Assembly (NCBI RefSeq): GCF_000024985.1
Contig: NC_013524.1
Span: 496,001-560,000 of the forward strand
DNA from: Sphaerobacter thermophilus DSM 20745
GTDB taxonomy: Bacteria; Chloroflexota; Chloroflexia; Thermomicrobiales; Thermomicrobiaceae
Length of the DNA: 64,000 nucleotides
Reading direction: 5' to 3'
Shown in pieces: positions 25,694 to 33,067 of the stretch (positions within the stretch are counted from its first letter, which is position 1; the number at the start of each line of letters is the position of its first letter). Below the pieces are notes generated by a model. That model saw only the letters and a program-made list of their open reading frames with translations. It made no database searches and was not told where the DNA came from. The translations under genes and the position numbers were made by a program.

Positions 25694-26626
25694 TCAGTTT
25701 TCCCCACACTCAGCGAGGAAGGCATCGACAGCGGCTGCCGTCGGGAGCGACGGCTGGGCACCGGACGTGAGCGTCGCCAGAGCGCCCGCGGCGGCCGCCC
25801 GGCGCAGGGCCTCGGGCGCAGCCAGCCCGCTGCCCACGCCGACGGAGAAGGTGCCGACAAATGCGTCACCCGCACCGACGGCATCCCGCGAGGCGACCGG
25901 GAATGCCGGCTGGGGTACCACACCATCCGGCCCGGCCAGCACGGCGCCGCGCGCACCGAGCGTGACGATGACCTGCCGCGCCCCATACTCCCGGAGCCGT
26001 GCGGCGGCCACCTCAGCGCTCTCCCAATCGGTCGGCAAGACGCCGGTGAGGATCTCGGCCTCGGTCTCGTTCAAGATCAGGTACTCGCAGCACGCGAGAA
26101 GGTCGTCCGGGAGCGGCTGGGCGGGAGCTGTGTTGAGCACGACCCGCACCCCGGCCTCGGCAGCCAGCGCCGCTGCGTGCGCCACGACCTCCAGCGGCAC
26201 CTCTAACTGCAGCAGGAGCACATCGGCGCCGGTGATCCGTTCAGCCGCAGCATCGACATCGTCCACCGTCACGGCAGCGTTCGCCCCCGGAGCCACAATG
26301 ATGGTGTTCTGCCCGCTCGGATCCACCGCGATGAGCGCGACGCCCGTCGGCTCCTCAGGTGCGACCCGCAGGTGGGCGATGTCGATGCCCTCGGCCTCCA
26401 GCCCCGCGCGCAGGGTATCGCCGAACGCGTCCGCCCCGACCCGGCCCACAAAGCTGACCTGCCCGCCTGCGCGCGCGGCGGCCACTGCCTGGTTCGCACC
26501 CTTGCCGCCCGGGTGGGTGGCGAAGGGTCCGCCCAGCACCGTCTGCCCCGGCACCGGCAGCACCGGCGTCGCCACGACCAGGTCCATATTGACACTGCCC
26601 ACGACGCAGATGCGCGGCCCGGCCAT
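25694..26626 (-). CDS. rbsK: Ribokinase (PfkB family)
   Basis: Cytoplasmic sugar kinase, 310 residues, full length for ribokinase. The N-terminal signature is VVGSVNMDLVV, the sugar-binding GGKGANQAVAAARAG is the PfkB signature 1, and the ATP/catalytic region reads DAVGAGDAFVGTFSVG with the catalytic Asp in GAGDAF. It most likely makes D-ribose 5-phosphate from ribose. GGGAGG precedes the ATG. No ribose transporter or RbsD lies beside it. Downstream is the 228-nt gap to hyuA, in which I see no gene. Confidence 0.88.
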   Translation of the reverse strand: MAGPRICVVGSVNMDLVVATPVLPVPGQTVLGGPFATHPGGKGANQAVAAARAGGQVSFVGRVGADAFGDTLRAGLEAEGIDIAHLRVAPEEPTGVALIAVDPSGQNTIIVAPGANAAVTVDDVDAAAERITGADVLLLQLEVPLEVVAHAAALAAEAGVRVVLNTAPAQPLPDDLLACCEYLILNETEAEILTGVLPTDWESAEVAAARLREYGARQVIVTLGARGAVLAGPDGVVPQPAFPVASRDAVGAGDAFVGTFSVGVGSGLAAPEALRRAAAAGALATLTSGAQPSLPTAAAVDAFLAECGEN

Positions 26627-26705
26627 CCCCGCCTCCCGTCATCTCTCGCCTGCTCCCACGGGCATCAGGATAACACGGCTAGAGGAGCGCGGCCCGCACC
26701 CCCAG

Positions 26706-26807
26706 CCCCTCTCCCAACGTTGGGAGAGGGGAGCTACGTAAGGGGCCGTACGAGGACGCCCGCGGGGCTACGGCGGTGGTCTGTGCCCGGGGGTAAACCC
26801 CCGGGCA
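26706..26807. repeat. Two adjacent palindromic repeats from different families
   Basis: At 26706-26731 there is a perfect 26-bp palindrome, CCCCTCTCCCAAC followed by its reverse complement, of the GGGAGAGGGG family. At 26784-26807 there is TGCCCGGGGGT-AA-ACCCCCGGGCA of the second family. Both lie in the gap between the formamidase gene and the ribokinase gene on the same strand. Confidence 0.75.
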
Positions 26808-26907
26808 CCCACCACGCCGCGGAGGATCTCCTACCGCCTAGCCAGGACGCTCACGACGACAGGCGATCGCCTCGCCGACGGCGGGGCGACACTTCACGGC
26901 ATCCCTG

Positions 26908-27840
26908 CTACCGGAAGATCGCCTGCGGCAGGAAGGCGGACACCAGCCAGTTGGGAGCGTTCACCACCTCGCTGATGCGGAGGTCGACGGCCACGCTCGC
27001 CAGCATGTAGGCGTCCTCTCGGCTCAGCCCAGCCGTCTGCTGCAAGTGCTCGATCTGGTAGCGGATCGCCTTGCGCGCCGCCTCCCTGAGGTCGGACGCG
27101 AAGCCGGTGGTGACGAAGTAGCCCTTGGCGTCGGCCTCCGGCGTCGGCGGGCCGGGCAGGATGTAGCGCGGCTCGGCGATGGACTGATTGCGGTGGAGCT
27201 GGAAGCGCAGCGTGGCGGTCATCGCCGCCTCGATGGCGGTGCCGCACACCTCGCCGTCCCCCTGCGCCGCGTGCGTGTCGCCGACCGAAAAGAGCGCGCC
27301 CTCGACCCACACCGGGAGGAACAGGCGAGCGCCACGCGTCAGGTGCCGGATGTCCATGTTCCCACCGTTCTGGCGTGGGGGCACGATCGTGTGGAGGCCC
27401 GGCTCCGGCAGGGCGACGCCGATCGTGCCGGGGAACGGCTTGATCGGGATCTCGATCCCGGGCGCGAACTCCGCCTTGCCCTCGGAGAGATCCCAGATCT
27501 TCAGGACCGGCTCGGGGAACTCGTCGGCCAGGAGCCCGAAGCCGGGGATGATCGCGGTCCAGCCCCACTCGGCGCGGCCAAAGTCGAGGATCTCCACCTC
27601 TAGCACGTCGCCGGGTCGCGCCCCCTTGATGAAGATCGGGCCGGTGACCGGGTTGACGCGGGCGAAGTCGATCGCCGCGACGTCAGCGGCGGTGGAGTTA
27701 CGGTTCAGTTGCCCGCCAGAGGCGTCGATGATCTCGAACTCGACGGTGCTGCCCGGCTCGACCTCCATCACCGGGTCGATCGAGTTATCCCAGCCGAAGT
27801 GGTGGTGCGCCGCGTGGATCGTGTGTTGATGCCCGGTCAC
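26908..27840 (-). CDS. Acetamidase/formamidase (FmdA/AmdA family)
   Basis: Cytoplasmic amidase that releases ammonia from formamide or acetamide, about 310 residues. Family landmarks are the N-terminal GWDNSIDPVMEVEPGSTVEFE, the PVTGPIFIKGARPGDVLEVEI motif, GWTAIIPGFGLL, the catalytic block NGGNMDIRHLTRGARLFLPVWVEGALFSVGDTHAAQGDGEVCG (key residues N-G-G-N, D-x-H and G-D-x-H-A-x-Q-G-D-G-E-V) and the C-terminal VNAPNW. I choose GTG 27840 because AAGGGAG stands 7 nt upstream; the frame stays open to 27879. The start overlaps the stop of a permease remnant (GTGA), suggesting the gene once followed an amide or peptide transporter. Confidence 0.88.
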   Translation of the reverse strand: MTGHQHTIHAAHHHFGWDNSIDPVMEVEPGSTVEFEIIDASGGQLNRNSTAADVAAIDFARVNPVTGPIFIKGARPGDVLEVEILDFGRAEWGWTAIIPGFGLLADEFPEPVLKIWDLSEGKAEFAPGIEIPIKPFPGTIGVALPEPGLHTIVPPRQNGGNMDIRHLTRGARLFLPVWVEGALFSVGDTHAAQGDGEVCGTAIEAAMTATLRFQLHRNQSIAEPRYILPGPPTPEADAKGYFVTTGFASDLREAARKAIRYQIEHLQQTAGLSREDAYMLASVAVDLRISEVVNAPNWLVSAFLPQAIFR

Positions 27841-27998
27841 TGCCGTGCTCCCTTCTCGTTCTCCAACCGGCCGTACCACGACAGAACTCGTGGATCGAGC
27901 ATCGCCTGGGCGACATCGATGATGATACTGCTCATGACCATCAGGAAAACGGTGAATGGAACGGCGCCCAGGATCAGCCGACGCAGTACATACGCCAC
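27837..27998 (-). pseudogene. Remnant of a DppB-type ABC permease (ends joined, middle lost)
   Basis: A 53-residue reading frame starts at GTG 27998. Residues 3-10 (YVLRRLIL) match the conserved beginning of dipeptide-type ABC permeases, while residues about 22-38 (SIIIDVAQAMLDPRV) match the last helix and the DPR tail of the same family. The roughly 250 residues that should lie between are absent, so this looks like an internal-deletion remnant. Its TGA overlaps the formamidase GTG, a typical operon junction. The frame remains open upstream to 28082. A real small membrane protein is the alternative reading. Confidence 0.5.
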
Positions 27999-28140
27999 GC
28001 GACGGCAGTCAGGTCCCGTCGTGCCCGGCATCGTTCCTGTCTTGGCCACGCACGGTGACAGGATCGGGGCAGGGTGATACATAGGCGAGGAATCACCGGA
28101 ACATCAGGTGGGTCAAGCGACAGTGTAGGGAGGGGATGCC

Positions 28141-28923
28141 GTGGCAGAGCAGGCAAGGGGCAGACTCGCGGGCAAGGTGGCCATCATCACGGGCGCCGGG
28201 TCGGGGATCGGGCGTGCCATGGCGCTCCTGTTCGCCCGTGAGGGCGCGACGGTCGTTGCGGCGGGCCGCACCCCGGCGTCGATCGAGGAAACCGTGGCGA
28301 TGATCCGGGCCGAGACTGGGGGGGAGGCGCTCGCCGTCGCGGCCGACGTCGCCATCCCGGCCGATGTCGAGCGGATGGTGCGGGAGACGGTGGCGCGCTT
28401 CGGGCGCATCGACATCCTGTGCAACAACGCGGGGATCGGCAGCAGCAAGGACGTGGTCGCGGTCGAGCCGGACGAGTGGGACCGGGTCTTCGCCGTCAAC
28501 GTGCGCGGTGTCTACCTGGGCTGCAAGTACGCGCTGCCGCACATGCTGGCCCAGGGCGGCGGGTCGATCATCAACACGGCGTCCGTGCTCGCCCTGGTCG
28601 GTGCTCCGGAGCGGGCGGCCTACTGCGCCAGCAAGGGGGCCGTGGTGGCGCTCACCCGGCAAATCGCGGTGGAGTACGCGGACCGGGGAATCCGCTGCAA
28701 CTGCCTCTGCCCGACGACCGTCGACACGCCGTGGGTGGACCGGTTGCTGGCCGATGCCCCAGACCCGGTGGCGCGACGGCGGGCGCTGGAGGAGCGGCAG
28801 CCGATGGGTCGGCTCGCCACGGCTGAGGACGTGGCCGCCGCCGCGCTCTACCTCGCGTCGGACGATGCGGCGTTCGTCACCGGAACCGCGATGGTCATCG
28901 ACGGTGGACTCTCCGCCCGCTAG
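28141..28923 (+). CDS. SDR-family NAD(P)-dependent oxidoreductase
   Basis: Classical short-chain dehydrogenase, 260 residues, cytoplasmic. The cofactor motif is TGAGSGIG (residues about 18-25), NNAG follows near 96, the catalytic triad is Ser in NTASVLAL with Y-x-x-x-K in YCASK, and the C-terminus ends in GTAMVIDGGLSAR. The Arg of AAGRTPASI after beta-2 is compatible with NADP preference. The product starts at GTG 28141 with GGGAGGGG upstream. The substrate is unknown; glucose-dehydrogenase or 3-oxoacyl-reductase labels would be guesses. Confidence 0.88.
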   Translation: MAEQARGRLAGKVAIITGAGSGIGRAMALLFAREGATVVAAGRTPASIEETVAMIRAETGGEALAVAADVAIPADVERMVRETVARFGRIDILCNNAGIGSSKDVVAVEPDEWDRVFAVNVRGVYLGCKYALPHMLAQGGGSIINTASVLALVGAPERAAYCASKGAVVALTRQIAVEYADRGIRCNCLCPTTVDTPWVDRLLADAPDPVARRRALEERQPMGRLATAEDVAAAALYLASDDAAFVTGTAMVIDGGLSAR

Positions 28924-29061
28924 CGCGCGAGCACAGGACACGGTGGCAGCGGGCCTGCATAGCGATTGGCACGAAGATGCGAAACCGATCGATCGCCTGT
29001 ACCGGCCGCCGTGAGACCCTAGGCGGGACACCGTACGGCGCCGGCAATGGAGGGGATCACC

Positions 29062-29379
29062 GTGGTCCGCTGGCTGCACCACCGTCAGTTGACAACCGAG
29101 GGCGTCGTGGAGTGGTACGAGAATCTGGATTGCGGCCGCAGCCGCCGGCCGCGCCCGCAGTGGATCGCGCTCGGCGAGGAGTCGGTGACGAACCTGGCGC
29201 ACTGCGCGCGGCTGGAGTTCCGCGGCGACTGGCTGAAGGACGACCCCGCGCGCCCGTTCGCGGTCCGTATCCACTATGATATGCAGGGCGAGCGAATTCA
29301 GACGTTCGATGGACCGAGCGTGCGCCGGCTCTACGGCCGGTTGCGCGAGTGGATCGTACCGGATCGACAGGCTCGCTGA
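29062..29379 (+). CDS. Hypothetical protein, 105 residues
   Basis: I do not recognise this protein. The GTG at 29062 is preceded by GGAGGGG with 6-nt spacing; the ATG at 29047 lies next to that site, so the later start is more likely. The product is basic and soluble, with clusters of Arg, a WYENLDCGRSRRPRPQW segment, a single CAR site and a C-terminal VRRLYGRLREWIVPDR helix. No signal or membrane segment is visible. It stands alone between SDR and VOC genes on the same strand. Confidence 0.6.
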   Translation: MVRWLHHRQLTTEGVVEWYENLDCGRSRRPRPQWIALGEESVTNLAHCARLEFRGDWLKDDPARPFAVRIHYDMQGERIQTFDGPSVRRLYGRLREWIVPDRQAR

Positions 29380-29450
29380 CCGCGCCCGCCCCCAGGGCCG
29401 GGCCACGACCGACGCGCCGGTGCGCCGGCGAGCACGAAGGGAAGACGCTG

Positions 29451-29849
29451 ATGTCCGATACGGGATCTGCACGGCTGGATGCCACTGCCAACCACGTCGC
29501 GCTACGCGTGCGCGACCTCGACGCGGCGCTGCGATTCTACCGGGATCTGATCGGCCTGCCGGTCACCCGCACGGGGAAGACACCCGGCAACGAGGACTCG
29601 GTCTGGCTCCCAGGACTCCAGTTGATCCATGACCCGAACCTCTCTGCGGAGGCAGGCGGCCGGCTGGACCACCTGGCGCTCGGCGTCACGAATATCGAGG
29701 AAGTCTGCCAGCGGCTCGACGCCGCGGGGTGCGAAGTGGATACCCCCTTGCAGCACCGCACGGCTGAGCAGGTCGGCCGCCCGCTGACGATGGCGTTCTA
29801 CCGCGACCCGGAGGGCAACCGCGTCGAACTGCTGCGCTACGACGACTAG
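29451..29849 (+). CDS. VOC-family (glyoxalase/dioxygenase fold) protein
   Basis: Protein of 132 residues made of two beta-alpha-beta-beta-beta units. The first unit starts ATANHVALRVRDLDAALRFYRDLIGLPV and the second LDHLALGVTNIEEVCQRLDAAG; the last strand is DPEGNRVELLRYDD. Candidate metal ligands are the His of NHVAL, the His of DHLAL and the Glu of RVELL. GAAGGGAAG precedes the ATG. The reaction is unknown; it may be a lyase or isomerase tied to nearby catabolic genes. Confidence 0.85.
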   Translation: MSDTGSARLDATANHVALRVRDLDAALRFYRDLIGLPVTRTGKTPGNEDSVWLPGLQLIHDPNLSAEAGGRLDHLALGVTNIEEVCQRLDAAGCEVDTPLQHRTAEQVGRPLTMAFYRDPEGNRVELLRYDD

Positions 29850-29977
29850 GCCGGGCCGATCTCGTGCTCGGGGAAGGGCGACGGGGCACGCCAACGCGCG
29901 TCGCTACGCCGTCCACCACACGGGGCGGACCCGCCACGTCCGGCTGAGAGGGATTCATCCCAGGGGAGGGACGCAGG

Positions 29978-31675
29978 ATGGTCGAGACGCCGACTGCCGT
30001 CGACCTGCGGCACAAGAGCCGCACGATCGTTGAAGGGCGCGACCGTGCCGGAGCGCGCGCCATGCTGCGGGCCACCGGTCTGACCGACGAGGACTTCCGC
30101 AAGCCGGTCATCGGCGTGGCGCACTCCTGGATCGAGACGATGCCCTGCAACCTCGGGTTGCGGCGCCTGGCGCAGCACGTCAAGCGCGGTATCCGCGACG
30201 CGGGCGGGGTGCCGATGGAGGTCAACACCGTCGCGATCAGCGACGGCGTGACGATGGGTACCCAGGGGATGAAGGCCTCGCTGATCAGCCGCGAGGTGAT
30301 CGCCGACTCGATCGAGCTGGTCGGCCGGGGGCACATGTTCGATGCCATCGTCATCCTGGCGGCCTGCGACAAGACCCTGCCCGGCTCGGCCATGGCACTG
30401 ATCCGGCTCGATATCCCGGGCTTCATCCTCTACGGCGGCACGATCGCCCCCGGACACTTCCAGGGCCGCGACGTAACGATCCAGGACGTCTACGAGGCGA
30501 TCGGCGCCAACGCGGCCGGGAAGATGAGCGACGCCGACCTGCTCGAGCTGGAGCGGGTCGCCTGCCCGGGCGAGGGCGCCTGCGGCGGGCAGTACACCGC
30601 CAACACGATGGCCATGGCGATCGAGGCGCTGGGGCTCTCCCCGGTCGGATTCGGCTCCTGGCCGCAGGCCGACCCGGGCAAGAACGAGATCGCCTACCAG
30701 GCGGGGCGCCTGGTGGTCGAGCAACTCGAGCGAGGTCTGAAGCCCAGCGATATCCTGACCCGCGAGGCCTTCCTCAACGGCATCGCCCTGGCGGCCGGCA
30801 CCGGCGGGTCGACCAACATCGTGCTCCACTTCCTGGCCATGGCGCGCGAGGCCGGCATCCCGCTCAGCATCGACGACTTCAACCCGGTGAGCGAGCGGAC
30901 GCCGGTCATCGCCGACCTCAAGCCCTCCGGCAAGTACACGGCGGTCGATGTGCACCGGGCGGGCGGCACGCAGCTCATCATCAAGCGCCTAATCGAGGGC
31001 GGCTACATGGACGGCAGCCAGCTCACGCCGAGCGGGCGCACACTGGCCGAGGAAGTGGCGGACGCGACCGAGACGCCCGGCCAGCAGGTGATCCTGACGC
31101 CGGAAACCGCCAAGCAGCCCACCGGCGGGCTGGTGATCCTGAAGGGGAACCTTGCGCCCGAGGGTGCGGTGATCAAGGTAGCCGGAACCGAGCGCACCCG
31201 GCACGAGGGACCGGCGCGCGTCTTCGACTGCGAAGAGGACGCGATGGCGGCCGTCACCAGCCAGCAGATCCGACCGGGCGACGTGGTGGTCATTCGCTAC
31301 GAGGGGCCGCGCGGCGGGCCGGGCATGCGCGAGATGCTCGGCGTGACCGCGGCGCTCGTAGGTGAGGGGCTGGGCGAGTCGGTCGCGCTGCTGACCGACG
31401 GACGCTTCAGCGGTGCCACGCGCGGCTTCATGGTCGGCCACGTCGCCCCAGAAGCGGCGGTCGGCGGGCCCATCGCCGCGCTTCGAGACGGAGATATCAT
31501 CACCATCGACATCGCGGCGCGCACGCTCGACGTCACGCTGACCGACGAGGAGATCGCTGCTCGCATGGCCGAGTGGACGCCACCCCCGCCGCCGTCGGGG
31601 ACCGGCGTTTTCGCCAAATACGCCGCGCTCGTCTCCTCAGCCTCCGAGGGCGCGATCATGCAGCCGCGCTGGTGA
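29978..31675 (+). CDS. ilvD: Dihydroxy-acid dehydratase
   Basis: Fe-S dehydratase of valine/isoleucine biosynthesis, converting 2,3-dihydroxy-isovalerate or -methylvalerate to the 2-keto acid. The product has 565 residues, the family length. Cluster cysteines are visible as C57 (TMPCN), C130 (LAACDKT) and C202 ([11 protein letters not shown]), the three-Cys pattern of the [2Fe-2S] type. Other landmarks are [17 protein letters not shown] and the C-terminal [21 protein letters not shown]. The start has GGAGGGACGCAGG before ATG. No other ilv genes are nearby, so it is a stand-alone locus; a sugar-acid dehydratase role is less likely given its close match to IlvD. Confidence 0.93.
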   Translation: MVETPTAVDLRHKSRTIVEGRDRAGARAMLRATGLTDEDFRKPVIGVAHSWIETMPCNLGLRRLAQHVKRGIRDAGGVPMEVNTVAISDGVTMGTQGMKASLISREVIADSIELVGRGHMFDAIVILAACDKTLPGSAMALIRLDIPGFILYGGTIAPGHFQGRDVTIQDVYEAIGANAAGKMSDADLLELERVACPGEGACGGQYTANTMAMAIEALGLSPVGFGSWPQADPGKNEIAYQAGRLVVEQLERGLKPSDILTREAFLNGIALAAGTGGSTNIVLHFLAMAREAGIPLSIDDFNPVSERTPVIADLKPSGKYTAVDVHRAGGTQLIIKRLIEGGYMDGSQLTPSGRTLAEEVADATETPGQQVILTPETAKQPTGGLVILKGNLAPEGAVIKVAGTERTRHEGPARVFDCEEDAMAAVTSQQIRPGDVVVIRYEGPRGGPGMREMLGVTAALVGEGLGESVALLTDGRFSGATRGFMVGHVAPEAAVGGPIAALRDGDIITIDIAARTLDVTLTDEEIAARMAEWTPPPPPSGTGVFAKYAALVSSASEGAIMQPRW

Positions 31676-31680
31676 GAGAC

Positions 31681-31790
31681 GTCACGCGTCATACGTCATA
31701 CGTCATGCGTCACCCGTGTTGCGTGTTGCGTGTTCCGTAGTTCTCCCCTCTCCCCTGGTGGGATAGGGGTCAGGGGTGAGGGCCACTTTC
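31681..31790. repeat. Composite repeat: CGTCATRCGTCA array, TGTTGCGTGT array, GC hairpin
   Basis: Downstream of ilvD there are near-tandem copies of CGTCATACGTCA/CGTCATGCGTCA, then GTGTTGCGTGTTGCGTGTTCCGT, written here only as repeated GTGTTGCGT units, then a CCCCTCTCCCC...GGGATAGGGG hairpin and GGGGTGAGGG. The same order of parts recurs at 50953-51110. It is not a CRISPR array; there are no spacers. Confidence 0.75.
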
Positions 31791-31803
31791 AGTCGATGCG
31801 GTG

Positions 31804-33039
31804 TTAGGCGCCCGAGAGGCGCAGGGTGGCGCCGAGGAGGACGTTGACGCCGGCCTCGATATCCTCCGGGGTCGAGTACTCCTTCTCGGCGTGGCTCAGC
31901 CCGCCCTGGCTACGCACGAAGATCATCCCCGCCGGGCTCACGTCGGCCACGTACTTGGCATCGTGCCCGGCGCCCGACCAGAGCCGCTTGTTCGGCAGCC
32001 CGAGCGCGTCGATCGCCTCCTGCACCGCCTGCACTACCTCCGGCGCGAAGGGAGTCGCCTCGCTGGTCCAGAAGCGGTCGACCGTCGCCTCCACCTTGCC
32101 GGCCTCGGCGATCTCGGCCACCTGCTGGCGGAAGCGCTCGACCATCGCCTCCAGCGTCGCCGGGTCCGGATGCCGCAGGTCGACGCTGAAGACCACCCGG
32201 CCGGGGATGGTGTTGATGGTGTTCGGTTCGACTCGCACCCGGCCAACGGTGCCGACGGCCACGTCATCCTGCCCCCGGGCGAGTCGGTCGACGGCGTCGA
32301 TGATGCGCGCAGCGGCCACCAGCGGGTCGCGGCGCAGGCGCATCGGCGACGGCCCGGCATGGTCGGACTGGCCGGTGACCGTCACCTCCATCCAGGTGAT
32401 ACCGACGATCCCCTCGACCGCACCGACGGGCACGCCCGCGTCCTCCAACACCGGTCCTTGCTCGATGTGGAGTTCCAGATAGGCCGCAGCGCGACCGGGG
32501 CGATTGGCCTCCTCGCCCAGGTAGCCGATGCGGCGCAGTTCGTCCTCGAAGCGCAGCCCGTCCGCGTCCTTACGGTCGTAGGCGTACTCGCGGGTGAAGC
32601 GTCCCGTGACCACGCCGGAGGCGAGCATGGCCGGCTCGAAACGGACGCCTTCCTCGTTGGTCCAGTTGATGACCTCGATCGGGTGACGGGTGACGATGCC
32701 GTGGTCGTTGAGCGTGCGCACCACCTCGAGAGCGCCAAGCACACCCAGCACCCCGTCGAAGCGGCCGCCCAGGCGCACACTGTCGCAGTGCGAACCGAGC
32801 TGGACGGGTGGGAGATCCTCACGCCCGTTGCGGCGGCCGACCATGTTGCCCAGGTCGTCGACGCGCACGCTCAACCCGGCCTCGGTCATCCACTGCCGGA
32901 GCAACTCACGCCCGGCACGATCCTCATCGCTCAGAGCCAGTCGCGTCACGCCACCACCCGGCGTCGCGCCGATCTCGGCCATGCGCTGCAAGCTCGCGTG
33001 CAGCCGATCACCCTGGATGCGGATATCACTCCAGTCCAT
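31804..33039 (-). CDS. M20-family Zn amidohydrolase (N-carbamoyl-L-amino acid hydrolase / allantoate amidohydrolase type)
   Basis: Dimeric Zn hydrolase of 411 residues of the AllC/HyuC/beta-ureidopropionase group, which opens N-carbamoyl or ureido compounds. Metal and active-site motifs are GSHCDSV, GGRFDGVLGVLGAL, NEEGVRF, LELHIEQGPVLE and SGAGHDA near the end. The ATG at 33039 follows GGGAGGG; an upstream extension to 33123 overlaps etfD and is not used. It lies 28 nt after etfD on the same strand and may be the last gene of that operon. In a hydantoin pathway this enzyme would act after ring opening, which matches the HyuAB pairs 7-14 kb away, but the sequence does not fix its substrate. 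Confidence 0.88.
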   Translation of the reverse strand: MDWSDIRIQGDRLHASLQRMAEIGATPGGGVTRLALSDEDRAGRELLRQWMTEAGLSVRVDDLGNMVGRRNGREDLPPVQLGSHCDSVRLGGRFDGVLGVLGALEVVRTLNDHGIVTRHPIEVINWTNEEGVRFEPAMLASGVVTGRFTREYAYDRKDADGLRFEDELRRIGYLGEEANRPGRAAAYLELHIEQGPVLEDAGVPVGAVEGIVGITWMEVTVTGQSDHAGPSPMRLRRDPLVAAARIIDAVDRLARGQDDVAVGTVGRVRVEPNTINTIPGRVVFSVDLRHPDPATLEAMVERFRQQVAEIAEAGKVEATVDRFWTSEATPFAPEVVQAVQEAIDALGLPNKRLWSGAGHDAKYVADVSPAGMIFVRSQGGLSHAEKEYSTPEDIEAGVNVLLGATLRLSGA

Positions 33040-33067
33040 CCGATCCCTCCCGCTCTCAGCGCGGCCG

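Noticed and set aside
29943-29951. CTGAGAGGG upstream of ilvD, reminiscent of a TPP riboswitch
   Set aside because: Only the CTGAGA part matches; the second conserved TPP segment (ACCTGA...GG) and the paired stems are missing, and ilvD is not a thiamine gene.
31681-31740. Short tandem repeats after ilvD considered as a CRISPR array
   Set aside because: The units are contiguous, about 9-12 bp, without spacers, and no cas gene is in the window.
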